Positions 1 through 7,510 of a stretch of DNA of 11,299 bases are shown piece after piece. This stretch comes from an uncultured Hyphomicrobiales bacterium (GTDB taxonomy: Bacteria > Pseudomonadota > Alphaproteobacteria > Rhizobiales > Beijerinckiaceae). The first letter of the stretch is position 1, and each line of letters begins with the position of its first letter. A model generated the notes under the pieces. That model searched no databases and was not told the DNA's origin. It was given only the letters and a program-made list of their open reading frames with translations. Made by a program: the position numbers and the translations under genes. The stretch is taken from the NCBI GenBank assembly GCA_903903935.1, contig CAIVAX010000187.1, forward strand, positions 1-11,299, read 5' to 3'.

Positions 1-1082
1 TCTCCGCCACCAAGCGCATGAATCTCGATCGTCTGTTGGAAATGATTGCCCTGCAGGCTGAAGTGCTTGATGTCAAGGCCAATCCGGATCGTGCCGCTGA
101 AGGCACAGTCATTGAAGCGCGTCTGGATCGCGGCCGTGGACCTGTGGCTACAGTCTTGGTGCAGCGTGGCACGTTGAAGGTCGGCGATCTGATCGTTGCT
201 GGCGCACAATGGGGCCGCGTGCGTGCGCTCATTGATGACATGGGCAAGAACCGGCCTTCAGCTGCGCCCTCTATGCCAGTCGAAGTGCTGGGCTTCTCGG
301 GCGCACCTGAGGCGGGTGACCGCGTTGCTGTGGTGGAATCTGAAGCGCGTGCGCGTGAGATCACCGAATATCGTGAACGCCAGAAGCGCGAAAAAGCTGC
401 TGTGCGCGGTGGTGGAACAGCCCGCGGGTCTTTGGCTGACATGATGAGCCAGCTCAACACAGCCGGGCGCAAAGAATTTCCGCTTGTCATCAAGGGCGAT
501 GTGCAAGGTTCGGTGGAAGCCATCATTGCCACGCTGGAAAAGCTCAACACCGATGAAGTCGCCGCGCGCATCATTCATGCGGCAGTTGGCGGTATTTCGG
601 AATCCGATATTACTTTGGCCGAAGCCTCGGGAGCCGTGGTCATTGGCTTTAATGTCCGCGCCAATAAGGAAGCCAGAGACTCGGCTGATCGCTCGGGCAC
701 TGAGATTCGCTATTACAACATCATCTACAATCTCGTGGACGATGTGAAAGCGGCGATGTCGGGCCTGTTGGCACCTACCATGCGCGAGCAAATGCTCGGC
801 AATGCGCAGATTCTCGAAGTGTTCAACATTTCGAAAGTCGGCAAAGTGTCTGGCTGCCGCGTCACCGATGGCCGCGTGGAGCGCGGCGCCAATGTGCGCC
901 TCATTCGCGACAATGTCGTCATTCACGAAGGCAAGCTCTCGACGCTCAAGCGCTTCAAGGACGAAGTCAAGGAAGTGCAAGTGGGTCAAGAATGCGGCAT
1001 GGCCTTTGAAAACTATCAGGACATGCGCGCAGGCGATGTGATCGAATGTTATCGCGTTGAGGAGATCAAGCGGTCCTTGTAA
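1..1082 (+). CDS. infB: Translation initiation factor IF-2, C-terminal part (5' end outside window)
   Basis: IF-2 is the GTPase that places initiator fMet-tRNA on the 30S subunit and promotes 50S joining. The gene enters the window in frame at base 3 and ends at TAA 1080-1082, leaving 359 residues. The fragment opens with Ser-Ala-Thr-Lys, the last nucleotide-binding (G5-like) motif of the GTPase domain. The EF-Tu-type beta-barrel domain II follows (about residues 30-110, with [21 protein letters not shown]). After a charged linker comes the IF-2 core domain (about 155-265, with [13 protein letters not shown]), then the C-terminal C2 domain that binds fMet (about 270-355, with the conserved ECG and [13 protein letters not shown]). 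The ATG at 18 is an internal Met, not a start. Nothing looks damaged. It heads the infB-rbfA-truB-rpsO-pnp cluster; in relatives nusA usually lies upstream, outside this window. Confidence 0.97.
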   Translation, partial: SATKRMNLDRLLEMIALQAEVLDVKANPDRAAEGTVIEARLDRGRGPVATVLVQRGTLKVGDLIVAGAQWGRVRALIDDMGKNRPSAAPSMPVEVLGFSGAPEAGDRVAVVESEARAREITEYRERQKREKAAVRGGGTARGSLADMMSQLNTAGRKEFPLVIKGDVQGSVEAIIATLEKLNTDEVAARIIHAAVGGISESDITLAEASGAVVIGFNVRANKEARDSADRSGTEIRYYNIIYNLVDDVKAAMSGLLAPTMREQMLGNAQILEVFNISKVGKVSGCRVTDGRVERGANVRLIRDNVVIHEGKLSTLKRFKDEVKEVQVGQECGMAFENYQDMRAGDVIECYRVEEIKRSL

Positions 1083-1147
1083 GACCCCTTGGCCCTCAGC
1101 CCAGGGACACAGTCATACTGCCCTTAAGAGTCTATCAGTCAGACGGG

Positions 1148-1162
1148 CGCGGCAAGGCCGCG
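1148..1162 (+). other. Small GC-rich hairpin between infB and rbfA
   Basis: CGCGGC (1148-1153) and GCCGCG (1157-1162) form a perfect 6-bp stem with an AAG loop. It lies just upstream of the rbfA ribosome binding site (GGAG, 1169-1172) and has no T-tract, so it does not look like a terminator. It may be a processing or stability element in the 96-nt infB-rbfA spacer. The function is a guess; the pairing is visible. Confidence 0.3.
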
Positions 1163-1178
1163 ACCTTTGGAGAACATC

Positions 1179-1595
1179 ATGTCACGGGGACATCAAAAAG
1201 GCGGCGAGCCATCGCAGCGGATGTTGCGCGTTGCCGAACTCATTCGCCACGCTATGGCTGACATGCTGGCGCGCGGCGACATTATCGATCCTGTGCTTGA
1301 AAAGCAGGTGGTCACCATTCCGCTTGTGCGCATGAGCCCCGATCTCAAACTGGCGACAATCTTTGTCATGCCGCTGGGCGGCAAGGACATTAAGCCTGTA
1401 CTGGCGGCGCTCGAGAGTCATAAGAAATTTCTGCGCGGTGAAATCTCTCATCGCATTGATCTCAAATTTGCGCCCGATCTTCGTTTTAAGGTGGATGAAA
1501 CCTTTGAGAATGCCGCTAAGATTGATGCTCTGTTGCGGCGTCCCGAAGTGCAGCGCGATTTGAACTCCCCTTCTGATGATGTGACCGAAGAGTGA
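1179..1595 (+). CDS. rbfA: Ribosome-binding factor A
   Basis: RbfA binds the 30S subunit near helix 1 of 16S rRNA and is needed for late 17S-to-16S rRNA maturation and cold adaptation. The protein is 138 residues, within the family range, and is one type-II KH-like domain. The family signature is visible in the C-terminal half: [20 protein letters not shown], followed by KIDALLRR. The ATG at 1179 is chosen because GGAG (1169-1172) sits 6 nt upstream. An in-frame TTG at 1167 overlaps the region before that Shine-Dalgarno and is less likely. The acidic tail (about the last 15 residues) is typical of alphaproteobacterial members. The gene ends in TGA and lies 13 nt before truB, so the two are very probably cotranscribed. 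Confidence 0.95.
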   Translation: MSRGHQKGGEPSQRMLRVAELIRHAMADMLARGDIIDPVLEKQVVTIPLVRMSPDLKLATIFVMPLGGKDIKPVLAALESHKKFLRGEISHRIDLKFAPDLRFKVDETFENAAKIDALLRRPEVQRDLNSPSDDVTEE

Positions 1596-1608
1596 GATGG
1601 TTTGAGTG

Positions 1609-2514
1609 ATGAATAATCAGCGCCCCAAACGCGTCCCGGTCGATGGTTGGCTTATTCTCGACAAGCCCGTGGGCATGACCTCAACCCATGCCGTCTCGCG
1701 CCTCAAACATATTTTTCAGGCCAAAAAGGCTGGCCATGCCGGCACGCTCGATCCTTTGGCCTCTGGCATTCTTCCCATTGCCTTTGGGGAGGCTACCAAG
1801 ACCGTGCCCTTCGTGCAGGATGGCGAAAAGGCATATCGCTTCACCGTCACCTGGGGGGCTGAGACCAATACGGATGATTCTGATGGCAAAGTGGTCCATA
1901 CCTCGGATCTGCGCCCCAGCCAGCAACAAGTGGCCGATCTTCTGCCGCGCTTCATTGGCACCATCCAGCAAGTGCCGCCGGCCTTTTCCGCGATTAAAAT
2001 CGCTGGCGAGCGGGCTTATGATATGGCCCGCGAGGGTGAAACAGTCGATATTCCGGCCCGACCGGTCACCATTCATGCGCTGGATCTGGTGGGCGGTGAT
2101 GAAACCTGCTCCATCATTGAGGCGCGCTGTGGCAAGGGCACCTATGTGCGCGCGATCGCCCGCGATCTTGGCCGCATGCTGGGCTGTTTTGGCCATGTCA
2201 CCCAATTGCGCCGCACCCGCGTGGGCCCGTTTATGGAAAATGAGGCCATTCCCTTGGCCGAATTGGCTGAATCCCCTGACACAGCGATGCAGTTCATGCT
2301 CTCCGTCGAGGTCGGTCTGATTGAGCTGCCCTGTGTGGTGGTTGATCGCAATGGCGCAGCCCGTCTGCGCCGGGGCCAGTCCTTGATTTTGCGTGGCCGC
2401 GATGCGCCGATGGGCGGCATGGCCTATGCCTCCTGCGGGGGCGTGCCGGTGGCCTTTGGGCCGGTCAATGAGGGGCAATTGGTCCCCCATAGGGTCTTTA
2501 ACCTCTCCATATAG
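1609..2514 (+). CDS. truB: tRNA pseudouridine(55) synthase
   Basis: TruB isomerises U55 of the T-loop to pseudouridine in elongator tRNAs and also acts as an RNA-folding chaperone. The protein is 301 residues, a normal TruB length. The N-terminal motif GWLILDKPVGMTSTHAV is followed by GHAGTLDPLASGILPIAFGE; the catalytic Asp is residue 48 (in GTLDP), the same number as in the E. coli enzyme. Other family motifs are the active-site Tyr region (EKAYRFTVTWG), PPAFSAIKIAGERAYDMAREG, and GTYVRAIARDLG. The last 60 residues correspond to the PUA-like C-terminal domain. ATG 1609 is preferred; an overlapping in-frame GTG at 1606 would add one residue. The stop is TAG (2512-2514), placed where TruB proteins normally end, which shows that UAG works as a stop in this genome. 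Confidence 0.97.
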   Translation: MNNQRPKRVPVDGWLILDKPVGMTSTHAVSRLKHIFQAKKAGHAGTLDPLASGILPIAFGEATKTVPFVQDGEKAYRFTVTWGAETNTDDSDGKVVHTSDLRPSQQQVADLLPRFIGTIQQVPPAFSAIKIAGERAYDMAREGETVDIPARPVTIHALDLVGGDETCSIIEARCGKGTYVRAIARDLGRMLGCFGHVTQLRRTRVGPFMENEAIPLAELAESPDTAMQFMLSVEVGLIELPCVVVDRNGAARLRRGQSLILRGRDAPMGGMAYASCGGVPVAFGPVNEGQLVPHRVFNLSI

Positions 2515-2528
2515 GACCAGAGGGCGCC

Positions 2529-2549
2529 AAGCCGTCTGCTTTGGCTTTT
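2529..2549 (+). terminator. Weak terminator-like hairpin after truB
   Basis: AAGCC (2529-2533) pairs with GGCTT (2543-2547) across a 9-nt loop, and the right arm runs into TTTT. The 5-bp stem is short, so this may give only partial termination before the rpsO promoter candidate immediately downstream. Confidence 0.25.
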
Positions 2550-2551
2550 AT

Positions 2552-2580
2552 CTGGCAATTAGCCTGATTTCGTGTATAAA
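2552..2580 (+). promoter_or_regulatory. Candidate sigma-70-type promoter for rpsO
   Basis: CTGGCA (2552-2557; 4 of 6 matches to TTGACA) and TATAAA (2575-2580; 5 of 6 to TATAAT) are separated by 17 bp. Transcription would start near 2587, giving a leader of about 120 nt before rpsO. A private rpsO promoter inside this operon is known from E. coli. The boxes are visible; promoter activity is inferred. Confidence 0.45.
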
Positions 2581-2587
2581 CCGCCGG

Positions 2588-2709
2588 GCGCGGAGGCTTT
2601 CGCGCGATCTGATGGGGCGACCGTGCTGGACGACATCCCGGCCTGGCCAAACCCAGATCTCACTGCTGCCCTTGGTTCAAGGGCAGTTTCTAAAAAGAAA
2701 GGATGACCG
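2588..2709 (+). promoter_or_regulatory. rpsO leader with two hairpins, candidate S15 autoregulatory element
   Basis: The 195-nt truB-rpsO spacer contains a GC-rich stem (GCGCG 2588-2592 with CGCGC 2601-2605). It also contains a perfect 9-bp stem, CTGCCCTTG (2666-2674) with CAAGGGCAG (2678-2686), closed by a GTT loop. The second hairpin ends 11 nt before the AAAGGA ribosome binding site (2698-2703). It lacks a clean run of T, so it looks more like a translational control element than a terminator. S15 represses its own mRNA through structured leaders in several phyla, with lineage-specific structures. That this is such an element is inferred from position and pairing only. Confidence 0.4.
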
Positions 2710-2979
2710 ATGTCGATCACAGTCGAGCGCAAACAAGCGCTCATTAAAGAATATGCGACTAAGGCTGGGGATACCGGCTCGCCGGACGTGCAAATTGCAA
2801 TCCTCACAGAACGCATTGCCAATCTGACAGGCCATTTCAAAACACATGTGAAAGATAATCATTCACGTCGTGGTCTGCTCAAGCTGGTTTCGCAACGTCG
2901 TTCGCTACTTGATTACGTCAAGTCGAAGGACGAGGCTCGTTACAAGAGCCTGCTCGAACGCCTCGGCATTCGTCGCTAA
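2710..2979 (+). CDS. rpsO: 30S ribosomal protein S15
   Basis: S15 is a primary 16S rRNA-binding protein of the central domain and contributes to an intersubunit bridge. The protein is 89 residues, exactly the family length. It has the four-helix layout and hallmark residues: [15 protein letters not shown], then the rRNA-binding segment [22 protein letters not shown] (shared with nearly all S15 proteins over about residues 40-62), and the C-terminal LLERLGIRR. The ATG at 2710 has AAAGGA at 2698-2703. The stop is TAA. It sits between truB and pnp, the conserved arrangement across many proteobacteria, and its leader and trailer both hold hairpins (described separately). Confidence 0.98.
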   Translation: MSITVERKQALIKEYATKAGDTGSPDVQIAILTERIANLTGHFKTHVKDNHSRRGLLKLVSQRRSLLDYVKSKDEARYKSLLERLGIRR

Positions 2980-2985
2980 CCAATT

Positions 2986-3011
2986 CACGGCGTCCCTACG
3001 GGGGCGCCGTG
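2986..3011 (+). terminator. Strong hairpin after rpsO (attenuator or processing site)
   Basis: CACGGCGTCCC (2986-2996) pairs with GGGGCGCCGTG (3001-3011), 11 bp with one T-G wobble and a TACG loop, starting 7 nt after the rpsO stop codon. The following bases (GTTCTGTC) are only weakly T-rich, so read-through into pnp is likely. In E. coli the rpsO-pnp gap has a comparable partial terminator and RNase-processing site. That role is inferred here. Confidence 0.5.
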
Positions 3012-3056
3012 GTTCTGTCACGGGCCACAGGGCTCATGACCAATATGGAAGACTAA

Positions 3057-3200
3057 CATTGTGCCTTTGCACAATGATGGAAGCGGTGGCATGGGGCTGC
3101 CGTTTCTTAAGGGAAAGACCCGCGTCATGGCAGGATCGCCAGAGGCTGTTGCTCAATTTAAAACAAGCTGCCGCAGCTTCTGGCCATCTTGCTCATGGCC
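3057..3200 (+). promoter_or_regulatory. Structured pnp leader with three hairpins
   Basis: The 254-nt rpsO-pnp spacer contains no gene. Beyond the rpsO-trailing hairpin it holds CATTGTGC/GCACAATG (3057-3064 with 3069-3076, 8 bp, loop CTTT). It also holds AAGCTG/CAGCTT (3165-3170 with 3174-3179, loop CCG) and GGCCAT/ATGGCC (3182-3187 with 3195-3200, 7-nt loop). A wobble-rich stem is also possible at about 3085-3106. In enterobacteria pnp is autoregulated through RNase III cleavage of a leader stem-loop followed by PNPase-dependent decay. A similar role is plausible here but not shown. Confidence 0.4.
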
Positions 3201-3233
3201 GTTCGATTTCCCGAACTCATGAAAGATAGAACC

Positions 3234-5399
3234 ATGTTCGAAATACATCGTGAAACGCTCGATTGGGCGGGCCGCAAGCTCATCTTGGAAACTGGCCGCA
3301 TGGCGCGTCAGGCTGATGGCGCAGTTTTGGCCTCTTATGGCGATACCACTGTTCTGGCGACTGTCGTCTCCGCGAAAGCCCCCAAGGCTGGCGTCGACTT
3401 CTTCCCGCTGACTGTCAATTATCAGGAAAAGGCCTTTGCGGCTGGTCGCATTCCCGGCGGTTACTTCAAGCGCGAAGGCCGTCCCTCAGAAAAGGAAACT
3501 TTGGTTTCCCGTCTGATTGATCGTCCCATTCGTCCGCTCTTCCCTGAGGGCTATCGCAATGACACGCAAGTTGTTGTGACTGTTCTCTCGCACGATATGG
3601 AAAATGATTCCGACGTGCTGTCCATGGTTGCGGCCTCTGCCGCTTTGACCATTTCCGGCGTGCCCTTCATGGGCCCGGTGGGTGGCGCGCGCGTCGGCCT
3701 GATCAATGGCGCACTCAAGCTCAACCCGACCATCGACGAGATGAAGAATTCTGATCTTGATCTTGTTGTCGCTGGCACAGCCGATGCTGTGTTGATGGTG
3801 GAATCTGAGGCCAAGGAATTGTCCGAAGATATGATGCTTGAAGCCGTCATGACCGGTCATCGCGGCTTCCAGCCGGTGATTGATGCGATCATTCGTCTGG
3901 CTGAAAAGGCTGCCAAAGAGCCGCGCGATCTTGTCACCATTGACAAGTCGGAAGTGGAAAAGGCTGTCGCCGCTGTTGCCGAAGCTCAATTGCGCGAAGC
4001 CTATAAGAACACCGTCAAGCAGGTGCGTTATGCCGCTGTGGATGCGGTCAAGACCAAAGTGAACGAGGCTTTGCTCGGTGGTGAAGCACCGAAGTTTGAC
4101 AAGCAGCTTGTTGGCGAAGTGTTCCATGATCTGCAGGCGAAAGTCGTGCGCTGGAATATTTTGGACACAGGCATTCGTATCGATGGTCGCGATGTGCGCA
4201 CTGTGCGCCCCATCGTTTCACAAGCGGGCGTTCTGCCCCGCACGCATGGATCGGCTTTGTTCACGCGTGGCGAAACCCAGGCTTTGGTTGTCGCCACTCT
4301 GGGCACAGGCGAAGACGAGCAATTCGTCGACTCGCTGGAGGGCACCTATAAGGAGCGCTTCATGCTCCATTATAATTTCCCTCCCTATAGCGTTGGCGAA
4401 ACAGGCCGCATGGGCTCACCCGGTCGTCGCGAAATCGGTCACGGCAAGCTCGCTTGGCGTGCAGTTCGCCCCATGCTGCCCACAGCTGCGGAATTCCCCT
4501 ATACCATTCGTGTTGTCTCTGAGATTACCGAATCCAATGGCTCATCTTCCATGGCCACAGTCTGCGGCGCCTCTTTGTCGTTGATGGATGCAGGCGTGCC
4601 GCTTAAGCGCCCTGTTGCGGGCATTGCGATGGGCCTGATCCTTGAAGACAAGCGCTATGCCGTTTTGTCGGACATTCTGGGTGATGAAGATCATCTGGGT
4701 GACATGGATTTCAAAGTCGCCGGCACGGAACACGGTGTCACATCTCTGCAGATGGACATTAAAATTGCAGGCATCACCGAAGAGATCATGAAGGTTGCTC
4801 TCGCTCAGGCGAAAGATGGCCGTCTGCATATTCTGGGTGAAATGAGCAAGGCGTTGACAGGCGCCAGAGCTGAGCTGGGCGAATTTGCTCCGCGCATTGA
4901 GACCATGAAAATCCCCGCCGACAAAATCCGTGAAGTCATCGGTACGGGCGGCAAGGTCATTCGTGAAATCGTCGAAAAGACCGGTGCCAAAATCAATATT
5001 GAAGATGATGGCACAGTGAAGATTGCCTCCAGCGATGGCAATTCGATCAAGGCGGCGATCAATTGGATCAAGTCGATCGCCTCCGATCCGGAAATCGGCC
5101 AGATTTACGAAGGCACAGTCGTCAAGACCATGGACTTTGGCGCCTTCGTCAATTTCTTTGGCTCACGCGATGGTCTGGTGCATATTTCGCAATTGTCGAA
5201 AGCCCGCGTCAACAAGACCACAGATGTCGTCAAAGAAGGCGATAAGGTCAAAGTGAAGCTCATGGGCTTTGATGATCGCGGCAAGGTGCGTTTGTCCATG
5301 CGCGTTGTCGATCAAGAGACTGGCGAAGATCTGGAAGCCAAGCAGGCTGCTGAAGCCGCCGCTGCGGCCAACGAGTCAGGCTCCGATCAGCCAGCCTGA
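3234..5399 (+). CDS. pnp: Polynucleotide phosphorylase (polyribonucleotide nucleotidyltransferase)
   Basis: PNPase degrades RNA 3'-to-5' using phosphate and releases nucleoside diphosphates; it also adds tails in reverse and takes part in mRNA decay with RNase E. The protein is 721 residues, normal for alphaproteobacteria. Order of domains: first RNase PH domain (about 1-145, with [20 protein letters not shown] and [10 protein letters not shown]), a helical domain (about 150-300), a second RNase PH domain (about 310-550), a KH domain with GxxG in VIGTGGKVI (about 565-575), and an S1 RNA-binding domain (about 622-690). Catalytic features are present: the Ser cluster GSSSMATV at about 436-443 and the two acidic residues of [16 protein letters not shown]. 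The tail is Ala/Glu-rich. ATG 3234 ([11 protein letters not shown]) matches the usual N-terminus; in-frame ATG 3219 and TTG 3189 would add 5 or 15 residues that relatives lack. It ends the operon. Confidence 0.97.
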   Translation: MFEIHRETLDWAGRKLILETGRMARQADGAVLASYGDTTVLATVVSAKAPKAGVDFFPLTVNYQEKAFAAGRIPGGYFKREGRPSEKETLVSRLIDRPIRPLFPEGYRNDTQVVVTVLSHDMENDSDVLSMVAASAALTISGVPFMGPVGGARVGLINGALKLNPTIDEMKNSDLDLVVAGTADAVLMVESEAKELSEDMMLEAVMTGHRGFQPVIDAIIRLAEKAAKEPRDLVTIDKSEVEKAVAAVAEAQLREAYKNTVKQVRYAAVDAVKTKVNEALLGGEAPKFDKQLVGEVFHDLQAKVVRWNILDTGIRIDGRDVRTVRPIVSQAGVLPRTHGSALFTRGETQALVVATLGTGEDEQFVDSLEGTYKERFMLHYNFPPYSVGETGRMGSPGRREIGHGKLAWRAVRPMLPTAAEFPYTIRVVSEITESNGSSSMATVCGASLSLMDAGVPLKRPVAGIAMGLILEDKRYAVLSDILGDEDHLGDMDFKVAGTEHGVTSLQMDIKIAGITEEIMKVALAQAKDGRLHILGEMSKALTGARAELGEFAPRIETMKIPADKIREVIGTGGKVIREIVEKTGAKINIEDDGTVKIASSDGNSIKAAINWIKSIASDPEIGQIYEGTVVKTMDFGAFVNFFGSRDGLVHISQLSKARVNKTTDVVKEGDKVKVKLMGFDDRGKVRLSMRVVDQETGEDLEAKQAAEAAAAANESGSDQPA

Positions 5400-5420
5400 T
5401 CGCAGAGCTCTTTATCCAGT

Positions 5421-5450
5421 AAAGAAGGCGGCTCGCGGGCCGCCTTTTTT
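5421..5450. terminator. Intrinsic terminator between convergent pnp and arsC, probably bidirectional
   Basis: AAGGCGGC (5425-5432) pairs with GCCGCCTT (5439-5446) across a 6-nt loop and runs into six T (5445-5450), a textbook Rho-independent terminator for pnp. On the other strand the hairpin is followed by a T-rich CTTTACT segment, because 5421-5424 (AAAG) flanks the left arm. It can therefore also serve the minus-strand arsC gene, which ends at 5495. Confidence 0.88.
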
Positions 5451-5494
5451 GTTGATCGTGAGGGCTGCTTGCTAAGGCCACATGGAAGGCGCGT

Positions 5495-5848
5495 TTACTC
5501 GCCAATCAGCTCGAAGAGAATTTCTTTCGGGCGGCATAAACGCACCCCCTGAGGCGTGACGACAATGGGGCGCTCGATCAAAATGGGATGCGTCTCGATC
5601 GCATCGAGGATTTTGTCATCACTCAAGCTTGGATCATCAAGCCCCAGCTCGGCATAGGGCGTGCCATTCTTGCGCAAGATGTCGCGCGGCTTTTTGCCCA
5701 TGTGCGCTAGAAGCTCGGACAATCGGGCACGGCTGGGCGGGGTCTTTAGATATTCAATGATCTGCGGCTTGAGCCCGCGCTCCTGCAGAAGGGCCAAGAC
5801 ATTGCGCGAGGTGGTGCAATTAGGATTGTGATAAATGATCGTGCTCAT
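5495..5848 (-). CDS. arsC: Glutaredoxin-type arsenate reductase, ArsC family
   Basis: The protein is 117 residues with the thioredoxin-fold ArsC layout, colinear with E. coli R773 ArsC. The N-terminal HNPNCTTSRN carries the catalytic Cys11 (R773: HNPACGTSRN, Cys12). The three oxyanion-binding arginines all have counterparts: Arg59 (DILRKN), Arg93 (LIERPIVV) and Arg106 (RLCRP). Members reduce arsenate to arsenite with glutathione and glutaredoxin. The ATG at 5846-5848 is supported by AAGGG 7 nt upstream on the minus strand. No arsR, arsB/acr3 or arsH lies beside it, so it is a stand-alone copy; such orphan ArsC-family genes are common in Proteobacteria and may have a general redox role. All catalytic residues are present, so arsenate reductase remains the best reading. 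Confidence 0.88.
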   Translation of the reverse strand: MSTIIYHNPNCTTSRNVLALLQERGLKPQIIEYLKTPPSRARLSELLAHMGKKPRDILRKNGTPYAELGLDDPSLSDDKILDAIETHPILIERPIVVTPQGVRLCRPKEILFELIGE

Positions 5849-5921
5849 ATTCAGGCCCTTAATGAGGGTGATAGTATAGAATTAACATTACCGAAATAAA
5901 AGCTCACTCACGCCTGAAACA

Positions 5922-5985
5922 TCCCGCAGTTTGTGGGACGACGTGACCAAATGTGACTCAATTCAATGGCCGAATGCGCTATATT
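5922..5985 (+). promoter_or_regulatory. arsC-glmM divergent spacer: hairpin and possible -10 box
   Basis: The 167-bp spacer between the divergent arsC and glmM genes must hold promoters for both. Visible items are a 7-bp stem TCCCGCA/TGTGGGA (5922-5928 with 5932-5938, one G-T wobble, loop GTT) and TATATT (5980-5985), 30 bp before the glmM ATG and a fair -10 match. I could not find a convincing -35 at the right distance. If TATATT is the -10, an alternative in-frame GTG at 5953 lies upstream of the transcript and is excluded as the glmM start. Confidence 0.25.
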
Positions 5986-6015
5986 CTGGCCGATCCTGAA
6001 CGGAGTCTTGAATCG

Positions 6016-7359
6016 ATGGCTGGCAAATATTTTGGAACTGATGGCATACGCGGGCGCGCCAATGGCCTGATCACGCCGGATCTGGCTATGCGTGTGGGCC
6101 AAGCGACAGGCCTTGTCTTTCAGCGCGGCAATCATCGCCACAGAGTTGTCATAGGTAAAGATACCCGGCTCTCAGGCTATATGATCGAGACGGCCTTGGT
6201 CGCAGGCTTTACCTCCGTAGGCATGGATGTGTTATTGCTCGGGCCCATGCCAACACCCGCCGTGGCCATGCTAACCCGCTCCATGCGCGCCGATGTGGGC
6301 GTGATGATCTCAGCCTCACATAATCTGTATGAAGATAATGGCATTAAGCTCTTTGGTCCGGATGGGTTCAAGCTCTCCGATGAAGTCGAGCACGAGATTG
6401 AAAAAACCATTGATGACAATCTCTCTCAGCGTCTAGCCGGTGCTCATGATCTGGGGCGGGCGCGGCGTGTCGATGATGTGCGCGCGCGTTATATCGAATT
6501 TGCCAAGCGCACGCTGCCGCGCAATCAATCGCTCGATGGTTTGCGTGTGGTGATTGATTGCGCCAATGGCGCAGCCTATCGCACAGCGCCAGAGGCTTTA
6601 TGGGAATTAGGTGCTGAAGTCATCACCATTGGTGATCAGCCCGACGGCTTTAACATCAACAAAGATGTTGGCTCAACCGCGCCTGAAGCGCTCATCCGCA
6701 AGGTTCATGAAGTGCGTGCGGATATTGGCATTGCTCTTGATGGCGATGCCGATCGTGTCTTGATTGTCGATGAAACCGGTCATTTGATTGATGGCGATCA
6801 ACTCATGGCTGTTGTGGCTCAAAGCTGGAAAGAAGAGGGGCGTCTGTCGCGCCCCGGCATTGTCGCCACAGTCATGTCCAATCTTGGCTTAGAGCGTTAT
6901 CTGGGTTCAATCGGCCTGTCGTTGGAGCGCACGGCAGTGGGCGATCGCTATGTGCTCGAATATATGCGCGAACATAATTTCAATCTTGGCGGCGAACAAT
7001 CCGGCCATATTATTATGTCTGATTATTCGACGACGGGTGATGGCTTGGTTGCGGCCTTGCAGGTTCTGGCTGTTGTGCGGCGATTGGAAAAACCGGTCAG
7101 TCAAGTGTGTCGGCCCTTCGAACCTCTGCCGCAAATTTTGAAGAATGTGCGCGTTACCAATCGCGCCATTTGTCAGACAGAGGAGATTCAAAAAGCCATC
7201 ACACAGGCCGAAACTCTCCTTGCTCATCGGGGACGTTTATTGATTCGCCCCTCTGGCACGGAGCCCTTGATTCGGGTGATGGCTGAGGGCGAAGAGCGCA
7301 GTTTCATCGAGCCGATTGTCGATGATTTATGTGCATTGATTCTTAAAAAGGCGAGTTAA
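6016..7359 (+). CDS. glmM: Phosphoglucosamine mutase
   Basis: GlmM interconverts glucosamine-6-phosphate and glucosamine-1-phosphate, the step feeding UDP-GlcNAc for peptidoglycan and LPS. The protein is 447 residues, the usual length. It starts [13 protein letters not shown] after Met-Ala-Gly. The phosphoserine loop is MISASHN with the active Ser at residue 101, the metal site is DGDADR with Asp242, Asp244 and Asp246, the sugar-binding loop is GGEQSGH (325-331), and the phosphate-binding loop is RPSGTEP (411-417). A small oddity is Leu-Tyr after SASHN, where Pro-Phe or Pro-Tyr is common. ATG 6016 has GGAG at 6002-6005, 10 nt upstream, and matches the usual N-terminus; a GTG at 5953 would add 21 residues that relatives lack. 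In many alphaproteobacteria glmM lies beside ftsH; here it stands alone between arsC and outer-membrane genes. Confidence 0.96.
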   Translation: MAGKYFGTDGIRGRANGLITPDLAMRVGQATGLVFQRGNHRHRVVIGKDTRLSGYMIETALVAGFTSVGMDVLLLGPMPTPAVAMLTRSMRADVGVMISASHNLYEDNGIKLFGPDGFKLSDEVEHEIEKTIDDNLSQRLAGAHDLGRARRVDDVRARYIEFAKRTLPRNQSLDGLRVVIDCANGAAYRTAPEALWELGAEVITIGDQPDGFNINKDVGSTAPEALIRKVHEVRADIGIALDGDADRVLIVDETGHLIDGDQLMAVVAQSWKEEGRLSRPGIVATVMSNLGLERYLGSIGLSLERTAVGDRYVLEYMREHNFNLGGEQSGHIIMSDYSTTGDGLVAALQVLAVVRRLEKPVSQVCRPFEPLPQILKNVRVTNRAICQTEEIQKAITQAETLLAHRGRLLIRPSGTEPLIRVMAEGEERSFIEPIVDDLCALILKKAS

Positions 7360-7436
7360 CAGCAGCCCTCTGAGCTGTGTCTTTGCAGCAAGTGCTTATT
7401 TTTATCGTTAATTTTCATGGTTAAGAGGGCTTTAAC
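7355..7436 (+). repeat. Inverted repeat in the glmM-barrel gene spacer
   Basis: AGCCCTCT (7364-7371) is the exact reverse complement of AGAGGGCT (7424-7431). Outside these arms GTTAA (7355-7359, including the glmM stop) and TTAAC (7432-7436) are also complementary, with four extra bases (CAGC) on the left side. The intervening 52 bases are A+T-rich (TTATTTTTATCG, TTAATTTTC). It may be a large, weak transcript-end structure or an operator pair. No transposase or target duplication accompanies it. The repeat is visible; the function is unknown. Confidence 0.35.
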
Positions 7437-7510
7437 ACCTTGCAGGCATAGTTCCATCATTGAAATCAAATCAGCACGTTTTGTCCGTCATTTCATGAAG
7501 GAATTTTGCA

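Noticed and set aside
258..989. Long open frame on the minus strand opposite infB (and a similar one opposite truB, 1681-2490).
   Set aside because: Shadow of strong codon bias in the sense gene; the predicted proteins are His/Ala/Arg-rich with no domain, and the plus-strand genes are certain.
2512..2706. Genome-wide reassignment of UAG to an amino acid, suggested by the double-amber barrel gene; the truB frame is also free of TAA and TGA from its TAG to a TGA at 2704.
   Set aside because: TruB is full length at its TAG. The extension would contain a second TAG at 2560 and run through the rpsO promoter candidate and leader hairpins, and 60-odd codons without TAA or TGA is not rare. UAG as stop in truB is the simpler reading.
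2870..3229. Open frame of about 119 codons overlapping the end of rpsO and the pnp leader.
   Set aside because: It overlaps S15 in another frame, runs through the hairpins, and its translation shows no recognisable features.
3189..3233. N-terminal extension of PNPase from TTG 3189 or ATG 3219.
   Set aside because: Known relatives start at the [11 protein letters not shown] N-terminus; the extension overlaps a leader hairpin (3182-3200).
7383..7412. Promoter TTGCAG-18-GTTAAT upstream of the interrupted barrel gene.
   Set aside because: The -10 matches only 4 of 6, and other equally weak pairs exist in the same A+T-rich spacer.
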